A stretch of 64,000 nt of DNA from Colletes latitarsis (GCF_051014445.1 NW_027488369.1:10062001-10126000); one strand, 5' to 3'. Shown: positions 38,611 to 52,100, counted from the first letter of the stretch. Translations and numbers: made by a program. The notes: generated by a model not told the origin, from the sequence alone.

Positions 38611-39266
38611 AGGTTTAATCGACTGTTTCAGTGTGGTACCACATTACTATGTGATCCAAACCAGAAAAAAACCCAGGATCTGTACAACAAGTATGTGAAG
38701 AATGCGAAAGTATGAGCCTGACGAGGACAAATCCCGGACCTATCCCAGACATAACTTGCGTTATCCTCTAAAATATTGATCGAAGCCAGGTTTAATCGAC
38801 TATTTCAGTGTGATACCACATTACTACGTGATCCAATCCAGAGAAAGCCCTGGATCTAGCCATCAAGTATGAGAAATATGCGAAAGTATGAGCCTGATGA
38901 GGGCAAATCCTAGACCTAACCCAGACCTAACATGCGTTATCCTCTAAAATATTTATCAAGACCAGGTTTAATTGAATGTTTCAGTGTGGTATCACATTAC
39001 TACGTGATCCAAACCTGAAAAAACCCAGGATCTGTTCAACAAGTATGTGAAAAACGCGAAACTATGAGCCTGATGAGGGCATATCCCAGACCTATCCCAG
39101 ACCCAACATGCGTTATCCTCTAAAACATTTATCAAGACCTGGTTTAATTGAATGTTCCAGTGTGGTACCACATCACTACGTGATCCAAACCAGAAAAATA
39201 TCCAGGATCCGTTCAACAAGTATGTGAAGAATGCGAAGGTATGTGTCTGATGAGGGGAAATCCCAG
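38611..39266. repeat. Middle-domain mosaic stretch
   Basis: Four monomers, no gene. The first piece matches 37,023-37,220 at 1,588 bp (9 monomers). The piece from about 38,985 (ggtatcacattactacgtg, gagggcatatcccag) matches 44,961-45,240 further right. Reverse-strand open frames at 38,992-39,219 are incidental. Confidence 0.75.
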
Positions 39267-39912
39267 GCCTAACCTAGACCTAACATGAGTTATCCTCAAA
39301 AATATTGACCGAAACCAGGTTAAATCGACTGTTTCAGTGTGGTACCACATTACTACCTGATCCAAACCAGAAAAATACCCAGGATCTGTTCAACAAGTAT
39401 GTGAAGAACGCGAAAATATGACCCTGATGAGGGCAAATCCCAGACCTATACCAGACCTAACTTGCGTTGTCCTCTAAAATATTGATGGAAACCAGGTTTA
39501 ATTGACTGTTTCCGTGTGGTACCACATTACTACGAGATCCAATCCAGAAAAAAACCCAGGATCTGTACAACAAGTATGTGAAGAATGCGAAAGTATGAGC
39601 CTGACGAGGGCAAATCCCGGACCTATCCCAGACATAACTTGCGTTATCCACTAAAATATAGATCGAAACCAGGTTTAATCGACTATTTCAGTGTGGTACC
39701 ACATTACTACGTGATCCAAACCAGAAAAATACCCAGGATCTGTTCAACAAGTATGTGAAGAACGCGGAAATATGACCCTGATGAGGGCAAATCCCGGGCC
39801 TAACCTAGACCTAACATGAGTTATCCTCAAAAATATTGATCGAAACCAGGTTTAATCGACTGTTTTAGTGTGGTACCACATTACTACCTGATCCAAACCA
39901 GAAAAATACCCA
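39267..39912. repeat. 22-monomer-offset duplication, copy 2
   Basis: Second copy of 35,385-36,030. On the left it is joined to caggcctaacctagacctaa instead of the gggcctaac context of copy 1, giving an intra-monomer junction near 39,267. Open frames on the reverse strand at 39,457-39,651 and 35,575-35,769 have the same translation because they are the same duplicated sequence. Confidence 0.83.
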
Positions 39913-40399
39913 GGATCTGTTCAACAAGTATGTGAAGAACGCGAAAATATGACCCTGATGAGAGCAAATCCCAGACCTATACCAGACCTAACTTGCGTTG
40001 TCCTCTAAAATATTGATGGAAACCAGGTTTAATTGAATGTTTCAGTGTGGTACCACATTACTACGTGATCCAATCCAGAAAAAGCCCAGGATCTAGCCAT
40101 CAAGTATGAGTAATATGCGAAAGTATGAGCCTGATGAGGGCAAATCCTAGACCTAACCCAGACCTAACATGCGTTATCCTCTAAAATATTTATCAAGACC
40201 AGGTTTAATTGAATGTTTCAGTGTGGTACCACATTACTACCTGATCCAAACCAGAAAAATACCCAGGATCTGTTCAACAAGTATGTGAAGAACGCGAAAA
40301 TATGACCCTGATGAGGGCAAATCCCAGACCTATACCAGACATAACTTGCGTTATCCTCTAAAATATTGATCGAAACCAGGTTTAATCGACTATTTGAGT
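39913..40399. repeat. Middle-domain monomer stretch
   Basis: About three monomers, no gene: one type A, one type B with gagtaatatgcg, and one A with actatttgagtgtgg, a private state shared with 35,271 (5,120 bp upstream). Confidence 0.75.
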
Positions 40400-42464
40400 G
40401 TGGTACCACATTACTACGTGATCCAAACCAGAAAAATACCCAGGATCTGTTCAACAAGTATGTGAAGAACGCGGAAATATGACCCTGATGAGGGCAAATC
40501 CCGGGCCTAACCTAGACCTAACATGAGTTATCCTCAAAAATATTGATCGAAACCAGGTTTAATCGACTGTTTTAGTGTGGTACCACATTACTACCTGATC
40601 CAAACCAGAAAAATACCCAGGATATGTTCAACAGGTATGTGAAGAACGCGAAAATATGACCCTGATGAGGGCAAATCCCAGACCTATACCAGACCTCACT
40701 TGCGTTGTCCTCTAAAGTATTGAGCGAAACCAGGTTTAATGGAATGTTTCAGTGTGGTACCACATTACTACGTGATCCAATCCAGAAAAAGCCCAGGATC
40801 TAGCCATGAAGTATGAGAGATATGCGAAATTATGAGCCTGATTAGGGCAAATCCTAGACATAAACCAGATCTAGCATGCGTTATCCTCTAAAATATTGAT
40901 CGAAGCCAGTTTTAATGGACTGTTTCAGTGTGGTACTACATTACTACGGGATCCAAACCAGAAGAAGCACAGAATCTGGCCATCAAGTATGAGAAATATG
41001 CGAAAGTATGAGCCTGATGAGGGCAAATCCTAGACCTAACCCAGACCTAACATGCGTTATCCTCTACAATATTTATCAAGACCAGGTTTAATTGAATGTT
41101 TCAGTGTGGTATCGCATTACTACGTGATCCAAACCTGAAAAAACCCAGGATCTGTTCAACAAGTATGTGAAAAACGCGAAACTATGAGCCTGATGAGGGC
41201 AAATCCCAGGCCTAACCTAGATCTAACATGCGTTATCCTCAAAAATATGTATCGAAACCAGGTTTAATGGACTGTTTCAGTGTGGTACCACATCACTACG
41301 TGATCCAAACCAGAAAAATACCCAGGATCCGTTCAACAAGTATGTGAAGAATGCGAAAGTATGTGTCTGATGAGGGGAAATCCCAGGCCTAACCTAGACC
41401 TAACATGCGTTATCCTCAAAAATATTGATCGAAACCAGGTTTAATCGACCGTTTCAGTGTGGTACCACATTACTACGTGATCCAATCCAGAAAAAGCCCC
41501 TGATCTAGCCATCAAGTATGAGTAATATGCGAAAGTATGAGCCTGATGAGGGCAAATCCTAGACCTAACCCAGACGTAACATGCGTTATCCTCTAAAATA
41601 TTTATCAAGACCAGGTTTAATTGAATGTTTCAGTGTGGTACCACATTACTACCTGATCCAAACCAGAAGAATACCCAGGATCTGTTCAACAAGTATGTGA
41701 AGAACGCGGAAATAGGACCCTGATGAGGGCAAATCCCGTGCCTAACCTAGACCTAACATGAGTTATCCTCAAAAATATTGATCGAAACCAGGTTTAATCG
41801 ACTGTTTCAGTGTGGTACCACATTACTACCTGATCCAAACCAGAAAAATACCCAGGATCTGTTCAACAAGTATGTGAAGAACGCGAAAATATGACCCTGA
41901 TGAAGGCAAATCCCAGACCTATACCAAACCTAACTTGCGTTGTCCTCTAAAATATTGATGGAATCCAGGTTTAATTGACTGTTTCAGTGTGGGACCACAT
42001 TACTACGTGATCCAAACCAGAAAAATACCCAGGATCTGTTCAACAAGTATGTGAAGAACGCGGAAATATGACCCTGATGAGGGCAAATCCCGGGCCTAAC
42101 CTAGACCTAACATGAGTTATCCTCAAAAATATTGACCGAAACCAGGTTTAATCGACTGTTTCAGTGTGGTACCACATTACTACCTGATCCAAACCAGAAA
42201 AATACCCAGGATCTGTTCAACAAGTATGTGGAGAATGCGAAAGTATGTGTCTGATGAGGGCAAATCCCAGGCCTAACCTAGACATAACATGCGTTATCCT
42301 CTAAAATATTGATAGAAACCAGGTTAAATGGACTGATTCAGTGTGCTACCAGATTGCTACGTGATCCAAACCAGAAAAAGCCCTGGATCTAGCCATCAAG
42401 TATGAGTAATATGCGAAAGTATGAGCCTGATGAGGGCAAATCCTAGACCTAACCCAGACCTAAC

Positions 42465-42640
42465 ATGCGTTATCCTCTAAAATATTTATCAAGACCTGGT
42501 TTAATTGAATGTTTCAGTGTGCTACCACACTACTACGTGATCCAAACCAGAAAAAACCCAGGATCTGTTCAACAAGTATGTGAAAAACGCGAAACTATGA
42601 GCCTGATGAGGGCAAATCCCAGACCTATCCCAGACCCAAC
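42465..42640 (+). repeat. Extra type A monomer in block R1 copy 1
   Basis: This 176-bp monomer (gtgtgctaccacactac, then gaaaaacgcgaaactatg) is absent from block R1 copy 2, where the preceding and following monomers are fused in register. It is present at 52,213-52,388, so loss from copy 2 is as likely as gain here. Confidence 0.82.
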
Positions 42641-42820
42641 ATGCGTTATCCTCTAAAACATTTATCAAGACCTGGTTTAATTGAATGTTTCAGTGTGGTA
42701 CCACACTACTACGTGATCCAAACCACAAAAAACCCAGGATCCGTTCAACAAGTATGTGACGAATGCGAAAGTATGAGTCTGATGAGTGATAATCCCAGGC
42801 CTAACCTAGATCTAACATGC

Positions 42821-42897
42821 GTTATCCTCTAAAATATTGATCGAAACCAGGTTTAATGGTGAGAGCAAATCCCAGACCTAACCTAGACCTAACATGC
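42821..42897 (+). repeat. Truncated 77-bp monomer, copy 1
   Basis: The interval between successive gttatcct landmarks is 77 bp instead of 176. The sequence runs aggtttaatgg directly into tgagagcaaatccc, so consensus bases 44-142 (99 bp) are missing, taking away the palindrome and the whole A/B segment. No microhomology of note is visible at the junction. Confidence 0.93.
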
Positions 42898-44012
42898 GTT
42901 ATCCTCAAAAATATTGATCGAAACCAGGTTTAATGGACTGTTTCAGTGTGGTACCACATTACTACGTGATCCAATCCAGAAATAGCCCAGGATCTAGCTA
43001 TGAAGTATTAGAAATATGCCAAAGTATGAGCCTGATAAGGGCAAATCCCAGACCGATCCCAGACCTAACATGCGCTATCCTATAAAATATTGATCGAAAC
43101 CAGGTTTAATGGACTGTTTCAGTGTGGTACCACATTACTACGTGATCCAATCCAGAAATAGCCCAGGATCTAGCCATGAAGTATTAGAAATATGCCAAAG
43201 TATGAGCCTGATAAGGGCAAATCCCAGACCTATCCCAGACCTAACATGCGCTATCCTATAAAATATTGATCGAAACCAGGTTTAATGGACTGTTTCAGTG
43301 TGGTACCACATTACTACGTGATCCAATCCAGACAAAGCCCAGGATATAGCCATGAAGTATGAGAAATATGCGAAATTATGAGCCTGATTAGGACAAATCC
43401 CAGGCCTAACCTAGACATAACATGCGTTATCCTCTAAAATATTTATCTAGACCAGGTTTAATTGACTGTTTCAGTGTGGCATCACATTACTGCGTGATCC
43501 AAACCTGTGGAAGCCCAGGATCTGGCCAACAAGAATGAGAAATATGCGAAAGTATGAGCCTGATGAGAGCAAATCCCAGACCTAACCTAGACGTAACATG
43601 CGTTGTCCTCTAAAATGTTTATCGAAACCAGGTTTAATTGACTGTTTTAGTTTGGTACCACTTCACTACGTGATCCAAAGCAGAAAAAACCCTCGATCAG
43701 GTAAACATGTATGTTAAAACTGTGAAAGTATGACCCTGATGAGGGCAAATCCCAGGCCTAACCTAGACCTAACATGCGTTGTCCTCTAAAATATTGATGG
43801 AAACCAGGTTTAATTGACTCTTTCAGTGTTGTACTACATTACAACGTGGAGCACACCAGAAAAAGCCCTGGATCTAGCCATCAAGTATGAGAAATATGCG
43901 AAAGAATGAGCCTGATAAGGGCAAATCCCAGACCTATCCCAGACCTAACATGCGCTCTCCTATAAAATATTGATCGAAACCAGGTTTAATGGACTGTTTC
44001 AGTGTGGGACCA

Positions 44013-45490
44013 CACTACTACGTGATCCAAACCACAAAAAACCCAGGATCCGTTCAACAAGTATGTGACGAATGCGAAAGTATGAGTCTGATGAGTGATA
44101 ATCCCAGGCCTAACCTAGATCTAACATGCGTTTTCCTCTAAAATATTGATCGAAACCAGGTTTAATGGTGAGAGCAAATCCCAGACCTAACCTAGACCTA
44201 ACATGCGTTATCCTCAAAAATATTGATCGAAACCAGGTTTAATCGACTGTTTTAGTGTGGTACCACATTACTACCTGATCCAAACCAGAAAAATACCCAG
44301 GATCTGTTCAACAAGTATGTGAAGAACGCGAAAATATGACCCTGATGAGAGCAAATCCCAGACCTATACCAGACCTAACTTGCGTTGTCCTCTAAAATAT
44401 TGATGGAAACCAGGTTTAATTGAATGTTTCAGTGTGGTACCACATTACTACGTGATCCAATCCAGAAAAAGCCCAGGATCTAGCCATGAAGTATGAGAGA
44501 TATGCGAAATTATGAGCCTGATTAGGGCAAATCCTAGACATAAACCAGATCTAGCATGCGTTATCCTCTAAAATATTGATCGAAGCCAGTTTTAATGGAC
44601 TGTTTCAGTGTGGTACTACATTACTACGGGATCCAAACCAGAAGAAGCACAGAATCTGGCCATCAAGTATGAGAAATTTGCGAAAGTACGAGCCTGATGA
44701 GAGCAAATCCCAGACCTAACCTAGACCTAACATGAGTTATTCTCTAAAATATTGATCGAAACCAGGTTTAATGGACTGTTTCGGTGTGCTACCACATTGC
44801 TACGTCATCCAAACGAGAAAAAACCCAGGATCCGTTCAACAAGTATGTGAAGAATGCGAAAGTACGAGCCTGACCAGGGCAAATCCCAGACCTATCACAG
44901 ACCTAACTTGCGTTGTCCTCTACAATATTGATCGAAACCAGGTTTAATGGACTGTTTTAGTGTGGTATCACATTACTACGTGATCCAAACCTGAAAAAAC
45001 CCAGGATCTGTTCAACAAGTATGTGAAAAACGCGAAACTATGAGCCTGATGAGGGCATATCCCAGACCTATCCCAGACCCAACATGCGTTATCCTCTAAA
45101 ACATTTATCAAGACCTGGTTTAATTGAATGTTTCAGTGTGGTACCACATCACTACGTGATCCAAACCAGAAAAATATCCAGGATCCGTTCAACAAGTATG
45201 TGAAGAATGCGAAGGTATGTGTCTGATGAGGGGAAATCCCAGGCCTAACCTAGACCTAACATGCGTTATCCTCAAAAATATTGATCGAAACCAGGTTTAA
45301 TCGACCGTTTCAGTGTGGTACCATATTACTACGTGATCCAATCCAGAAAAAGCCCTGGATCTAGCCATCAAGTATGAGTAATATGCGAAAGTATGAGCCT
45401 GATGAGGGCAAATCCTAGACCTAACCCAGACCTAACATGCGTTATCCTCTAAAATATTTATCAAGACCAGGTTTAATTGAATGTTTCAGT
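44013..45490. repeat. Patchwork stretch between the R1 copies
   Basis: No gene. It is read as consecutive pieces with different relatives: 44,013-44,230 with 42,704-42,920 (offset 1,309), 44,230-44,440 with 39,843-40,053 (offset 4,387), 44,440-44,940 with 36,171-36,671 (offset 8,269), and 44,961-45,260 with 38,985-39,284 (offset 5,976). All switches are in register. Confidence 0.78.
44130..44206 (+). repeat. Truncated 77-bp monomer, copy 2
   Basis: Same aggtttaatgg/tgagagc junction as the copy at 42,821, with cgttttcctc in place of cgttatcctc. It lies 1,309 bp downstream of copy 1, which equals 7 x 176 + 77 exactly. It was therefore duplicated with its neighbours (about 42,702 to 42,940), not deleted a second time. 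Confidence 0.92.
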
Positions 45491-48400
45491 GTGGTACCAC
45501 ATTACTACGTGATCCAAACCAGAAAAATACCCAGGATCTGTTCAACAAGTATGTGAAGAACGCGGAAATATGACCCTGATGAGGGCAAATCCCGGGCCTA
45601 ACCTAGACCTAACATGAGTTATCCTCAAAAATATTGATCGAAACCAGGTTTAATCGACTGTTTTAGTGTGGTACCACATTACTACCTGATCCAAACCAGA
45701 AAAATACCCAGGATATGTTCAACAGGTATGTGAAGAACGCGAAAATATGACCCTGATGAGGGCAAATCCCAGACCTATACCAGACCTCACTTGCGTTGTC
45801 CTCTAAAGTATTGAGCGAAACCAGGTTTAATGGAATGTTTCAGTGTGGTACCACATTACTACGTGATCCAATCCAGAAAAAGCCCAGGATCTAGCCATGA
45901 AGTATGAGAGATATGCGAAATTATGAGCCTGATTAGGGCAAATCCTAGACATAAACCAGATCTAGCATGCGTTATCCTCTAAAATATTGATCGAAGCCAG
46001 TTTTAATGGACTGTTTCAGTGTGGTACTACATTACTACGGGATCCAAACCAGAAGAAGCACAGAATCTGGCCATCAAGTATGAGAAATATGCGAAAGTAT
46101 GAGCCTGATGAGGGCAAATCCTAGACCTAACCCAGACCTAACATGCGTTATCCTCTACAATATTTATCAAGACCAGGTTTAATTGAATGTTTCAGTGTGG
46201 TATCGCATTACTACGTGATCCAAACCTGAAAAAACCCAGGATCTGTTCAACAAGTATGTGAAAAACGCGAAACTATGAGCCTGATGAGGGCAAATCCCAG
46301 GCCTAACCTAGATCTAACATGCGTTATCCTCAAAAATATGTATCGAAACCAGGTTTAATGGACTGTTTCAGTGTGGTACCACATCACTACGTGATCCAAA
46401 CCAGAAAAATACCCAGGATCCGTTCAACAAGTATGTGAAGAATGCGAAAGTATGTGTCTGATGAGGGGAAATCCCAGGCCTAACCTAGACCTAACATGCG
46501 TTATCCTCAAAAATATTGATCGAAACCAGGTTTAATCGACCGTTTCAGTGTGGTACCACATTACTACGTGATCCAATCCAGAAAAAGCCCCTGATCTAGC
46601 CATCAAGTATGAGTAATATGCGAAAGTATGAGCCTGATGAGGGCAAATCCTAGACCTAACCCAGACCTAACATGCGTTATCCTCTAAAATATTTATCAAG
46701 ACCAGGTTTAATTGAATGTTTCAGTGTGGTACCACATTACTACCTGATCCAAACCAGAAGAATACCCAGGATCTGTTCAACAAGTATGTGAAGAACGCGG
46801 AAATAGGACCCTGATGAGGGCAAATCCCGTGCCTAACCTAGACCTAACATGAGTTATCCTCAAAAATATTGATCGAAACCAGGTTTAATCGACTGTTTCA
46901 GTGTGGTACCACATTACTACCTGATCCAAACCAGAAAAATACCCAGGATCTGTTCAACAAGTATGTGAAGAACGCGAAAATATGACCCTGATGAAGGCAA
47001 ATCCCAGACCTATACCAAACCTAACTTGCGTTGTCCTCTAAAATATTGATGGAATCCAGGTTTAATTGACTGTTTCAGTGTGGGACCACATTACTACGTG
47101 ATCCAAACCAGAAAAATACCCAGGATCTGTTCAACAAGTATGTGAAGAACGCGGAAATATGACCCTGATGAGGGCAAATCCCGGGCCTAACCTAGACCTA
47201 ACATGAGTTATCCTCAAAAATATTGACCGAAACCAGGTTTAATCGACTGTTTCAGTGTGGTACCACATTACTACCTGATCCAAACCAGAAAAATACCCAG
47301 GATCTGTTCAACAAGTATGTGGAGAATGCGAAAGTATGTGTCTGATGAGGGCAAATCCCAGGCCTAACCTAGACATAACATGCGTTATCCTCTAAAATAT
47401 TGATAGAAACCAGGTTAAATGGACTGATTCAGTGTGCTACCACATTGCTACGTGATCCAAACCAGAAAAAGCCCTGGATCTAGCCATCAAGTATGAGTAA
47501 TATGCGAAAGTATGAGCCTGATGAGGGCAAATCCTAGACCTAACCCAGACCTAACATGCGTTATCCTCTAAAATATTTATCAAGACCTGGTTTAATTGAA
47601 TGTTTCAGTGTGGTACCACACTACTACGTGATCCAAACCACAAAAAACCCAGGATCCGTTCAACAAGTATGTGACGAATGCGAAAGTATGAGTCTGATGA
47701 GTGATAATCCCAGGCCTAACCTAGATCTAACATGCGTTATCCTCTAAAATATTGATCGAAACCAGGTTTAATGGTGAGAGCAAATCCCAGACCTAACCTA
47801 GACCTAACATGCGTTATCCTCAAAAATATTGATCGAAACCAGGTTTAATGGACTGTTTCAGTGTGGTACCACATTACTACGTGATCCAATCCAGAAATAG
47901 CCCAGGATCTAGCTATGAGGTATTAGAAATATGCCAAAGTATGAGCCTGATAAGGGCAAATCCCAGACCGATCCCAGACCTAACATGCGCTATCCTATAA
48001 AATATTGATCGAAACCAGGTTTAATGGACTGTTTCAGTGTGGTACCACATTACTACGTGATCCAATCCAGAAATAGCCCAGGATCTAGCCATGAAGTATT
48101 AGAAATATGCCAAAGTATGAGCCTGATAAGGGCAAATCCCAGACCTATCCCAGACCTAACATGCGCTATCCTATAAAATATTGATCGAAACCAGGTTTAA
48201 TGGACTGTTTCAGTGTGGTACCACATTACTACGTGATCCAATCCAGACAAAGCCCAGGATATAGCCATGAAGTATGAGAAATATGCGAAATTATGAGCCT
48301 GATTAGGACAAATCCCAGGCCTAACCTAGACATAACATGCGTTATCCTCTAAAATATTTATCAAGACCAGGTTTAATTGACTGTTTCAGTGTGGCATCAC

Positions 48401-48927
48401 ATTACTGCGTGATCCAAACCTGTGGAAGCCCAGGATCTGGCCAACAAGAATGAGAAATATGCGAAAGTATGAGCCTGATGAGAGCAAATCCCAGACCTAA
48501 CCTAGACGTAACATGCGTTGTCCTCTAAAATGTTTATCGAAACCAGGTTTAATTGACTGTTTTAGTTTGGTACCACTTCACTACGTGATCCAAAGCAGAA
48601 AAAACCCTCGATCAGGTAAACATGTATGTTAAAACTGTGAAAGTATGACCCTGATGAGGGCAAATCCCAGGCCTAACCTAGACCTAACATGCGTTGTCCT
48701 CTAAAATATTGATGGAAACCAGGTTTAATTGACTCTTTCAGTGTTGTACTACATTACAACGTGGAGCACACCAGAAAAAGCCCTGGATCTAGCCATCAAG
48801 TATGAGAAATATGCGAAAGAATGAGCCTGATAAGGGCAAATCCCAGACCTATCCCAAACCTAACATGCGCTCTCCTATAAAATATTGATCGAAACCAGGT
48901 TTAATGGACTGTTTCAGTGTGGGACCA
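45491..48927. repeat. Block R1, copy 2
   Basis: Second copy of 40,400-44,012, one monomer shorter. Differences are sparse: tgtgctaccacattgc here versus tgtgctaccagattgc near 42,349, gctatgaggtatt versus gctatgaagtatt near 47,933/43,018, and atttatcaag versus atttatctag at 48,356/43,441. Confidence 0.88.
47736..47812 (+). repeat. Truncated 77-bp monomer, copy 3
   Basis: Identical junction; lies 4,915 bp from copy 1 as part of block R1 copy 2. Confidence 0.92.
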
Positions 48928-50162
48928 CATTACTACGCGATCCAAACCAGAAAAAACCCAGGATCTGTTCAACAAGTATGTGAAAAACGCGAAAGTATGA
49001 GCATGATGAGGGCAAATCCCAGACCTATCCCAGACATAACTTGCGTTATCCTCTAAAATATTGATCGAAACCAGGTTTAATCGACTGTTTCAGTGTGGTA
49101 CCACATTACTACGTGATCCAAACCAGAAAAGGCCCAGAATCTGGCCATCAAGTATGAGAAATATGCGAAAGTACGGGTCTGATGAGAGCAAATCCCAGAC
49201 CTATCCCAGACCAAACATGCGTTATCCTATAAAATATTGTTCGAAACCAGGTTTAATGGATTGCTTCAGTGTGGTACCACATTACTACGTGATACAAACC
49301 TGAAAAAGCCAGGGATCTGTTCTACAAGTATGTGAAAAATGCGAAAATATGACCCTGATGAGGGCAAATCCCACACCTATCCCAGACCAAACTTGCGTTA
49401 TCCTCTAAAATATTGATCGAAACCAGGTTTAATTTAGTGCTTCAGTGTGGTACCACAATACTACGTGATCCAATCCAGACAAAGCCCAGGATCTAGCCAT
49501 GAAGTATGAGAAATATGCGAAATTATGAGCCTGATGATGGCAAATCCTAGACCTTACCCAGATCTAACATGCGTTATCCTCTAAAATATATATCAAGACC
49601 AGGTTTAATTGAATGTTTCAGTCTGGTACCACCTTACTTCGTGATCCAAACCAGAAAAAACCCAGGATCCGTTCAACAAGTATGTGAAGAATGCGAAAGT
49701 ATGAGTCTGATGAGTGATAATCCCAGGCCTAACCTAGACCTAACATGCGTTATCCTCAAAAATATTGAGCGAAACCAGGTTTAATGGACTGTTTCAGTGT
49801 GGTACCACATTACTACGTGATCCAAACCAGAAAAATACCCAGGATCTGTTCAACAAGTATGTGAAGAACGCGGAAATATGACCCTGATGAGGGCAAATCC
49901 CGGGCCTAACCTAGACCTAACATGAGTTATCCTCAAAAATATTGACCGAAACCAGGTTTAATCGACTGTTTCAGTGTGGTACCACATTACTACCTGATCC
50001 AAACCAGAAAAATACCCAGGATCTGTTCAACAAGTATGTGGAGAATGCGAAAGTATGTGTCTGATGAGGGCAAATCCCAGGCCTAACCTAGACATAACAT
50101 GCGTTATCCTCTAAAATATTGATAGAAACCAGGTTAAATGGACTGATTCAGTGTGCTACCAC
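48225..50162. repeat. 11-monomer tandem duplication, copy 1 (1,938 bp)
   Basis: The unit starts at about atccagacaaagcccagg followed by atatagcc (48,241) and repeats at 50,179. It includes a type D monomer (48,418), a type C monomer (about 48,600), the gttgtactacattacaac monomer, two type A copies with acgcgatcc and ggcccagaatctgg, and a B copy. The unit joins itself directly, so this is a true tandem duplication. Confidence 0.92.
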
Positions 50163-52100
50163 ATTACTACGTGATCCAATCCAGACAAAGCCCAGGATAT
50201 AGCCATGAAGTATGAGAAATATGCGAAATTATGAGCCTGATTAGGACAAATCCCAGGCCTAACCTAGACATAACATGCGTTATCCTCTAAAATATTTATC
50301 AAGACCAGGTTTAATTGACTGTTTCAGTGTGGCATCACATTACTGCGTGATCCAAACCTGTGGAAGCCCAGGATCTGGCCAACAAGAATGAGAAATATGC
50401 GAAAGTATGAGCCTGATGAGAGCAAATCCCAGACCTAACCTAGACGTAACATGCGTTGTCCTCTAAAATGTTTATCGAAACCAGGTTTAATTGACTGTTT
50501 TAGTTTGGTACCACTTCACTACGTGATCCAAAGCAGAAAAAACCCTCGATCAGGTAAACATGTATGTTAAAACTGTGAAAGTATGACCCTGATGAGGGCA
50601 AATCCCAGGCCTAACCTAGACCTAACATGCGTTGTCCTCTAAAATATTGATGGAAACCAGGTTTAATTGACTCTTTCAGTGTTGTACTACATTACAACGT
50701 GGAGCACACCAGAAAAAGCCCTGGATCTAGCCATCAAGTATGAGAAATATGCGAAAGAATGAGCCTGATAAGGGCAAATCCCAGACCTATCCCAAACCTA
50801 ACATGCGCTCTCCTATAAAATATTGATCGAAACCAGGTTTAATGGACTGTTTCAGTGTGGGACCACATTACTACGCGATCCAAACCAGAAAAAACCCAGG
50901 ATCTGTTCAACAAGTATGTGAAAAACGCGAAAGTATGAGCATGATGAGGGCAAATCCCAGACCTATCCCAGACATAACTTGCGTTATCCTCTAAAATATT
51001 GATCGAAACCAGGTTTAATCGACTGTTTCAGTGTGGTACCACATTACTACGTGATCCAAACCAGAAAAGGCCCAGAATCTGGCCATCAAGTATGAGAAAT
51101 ATGCGAAAGTACGGGTCTGATGAGAGCAAATCCCAGACCTATCCCAGACCAAACATGCGTTATCCTATAAAATATTGTTCGAAACCAGGTTTAATGGATT
51201 GCTTCAGTGTGGTACCACATTACTACGTGATACAAACCTGAAAAAGCCAGGGATCTGTTCTACAAGTATGTGAAAAATGCGAAAATATGACCCTGATGAG
51301 GGCAAATCCCACACCTATCCCAGACCAAACTTGCGTTATCCTCTAAAATATTGATCGAAACCAGGTTTAATTTAGTGCTTCAGTGTGGTACCACAATACT
51401 ACGTGATCCAATCCAGACAAAGCCCAGGATCTAGCCATGAAGTATGAGAAATATGCGAAATTATGAGCCTGATGATGGCAAATCCTAGACCTTACCCAGA
51501 TCTAACATGCGTTATCCTCTAAAATATATATCAAGACCAGGTTTAACTGAATGTTTCAGTCTGGTACCACCTTACTTCGTGATCCAAACCAGAAAAAACC
51601 CAGGATCCGTTCAACAAGTATGTGAAGAATGCGAAAGTATGAGTCTGATGAGTGATAATCCCAGGCCTAACCTAGACCTAACATGCGTTATCCTCAAAAA
51701 TATTGAGCGAAACCAGGTTTAATGGACTGTTTCAGTGTGGTACCACATTACTACGTGATCCAAACCAGAAAAATACCCAGGATCTGTTCAACAAGTATGT
51801 GAAGAACGCGGAAATATGACCCTGATGAGGGCAAATCCCGGGCCTAACCTAGACCTAACATGAGTTATCCTCAAAAATATTGACCGAAACCAGGTTTAAT
51901 CGACTGTTTCAGTGTGGTACCACATTACTACCTGATCCAAACCAGAAAAATACCCAGGATCTGTTCAACAAGTATGTGGAGAATGCGAAAGTATGTGTCT
52001 GATGAGGGCAAATCCCAGGCCTAACCTAGACATAACATGCGTTATCCTCTAAAATATTGATAGAAACCAGGTTAAATGGACTGATTCAGTGTGCTACCAC
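50163..52100. repeat. 11-monomer tandem duplication, copy 2 (1,938 bp)
   Basis: Read against copy 1, I noticed only one clear substitution (aggtttaactgaatg near 51,540 for aggtttaattgaatg). After about 52,100 the sequence leaves the unit for the ccctggatctagccatcaag monomer, as in block R1. Related, less complete forms of this unit lie at 54,980-56,560 and 60,265-61,850. Confidence 0.92.

Larger units (their letters stand above)
33791..42340. repeat. Middle array domain
   Basis: Same 176-bp satellite with a different monomer mixture. Type A copies with aaaaatacccaggatctg, gaacgcggaaatatgaccct and cctataccagacctaac dominate, interspersed with B copies reading ccctggatctagccatcaag and gagtaatatgcg. 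The left-domain marker monomer is absent. Repeats inside this domain are short (3 to about 29 monomers apart). The right limit is gradual, because the 40,400-44,012 block runs across it. Confidence 0.65.
40400..44012. repeat. Block R1, copy 1 (3.6 kb)
   Basis: Matches 45,491-48,927. The offset is 5,091 bp up to about 42,560 and 4,915 bp after it, because this copy has one more monomer. Private markers: ggatatgttcaacagg (40,620/45,711), aaaaatatgtatcg (41,241/46,332), aataggaccctg (41,711/46,802), gaatccaggtttaattg (41,960/47,051). The block spans the middle/right transition. Confidence 0.88.

Noticed and set aside
35098..40457. Reverse-strand open frames of 64-79 codons (35,098, 35,575, 38,992, 39,457, 40,218)
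   Set aside because: They are reverse-frame readings of the same satellite monomers; those at 35,575 and 39,457 are equal only because the DNA block is duplicated.
42821..42900. Transposon insertion or excision scar at the 77-bp monomer
   Set aside because: There is no target-site duplication, terminal repeat or foreign sequence, only a simple 99-bp internal deletion.
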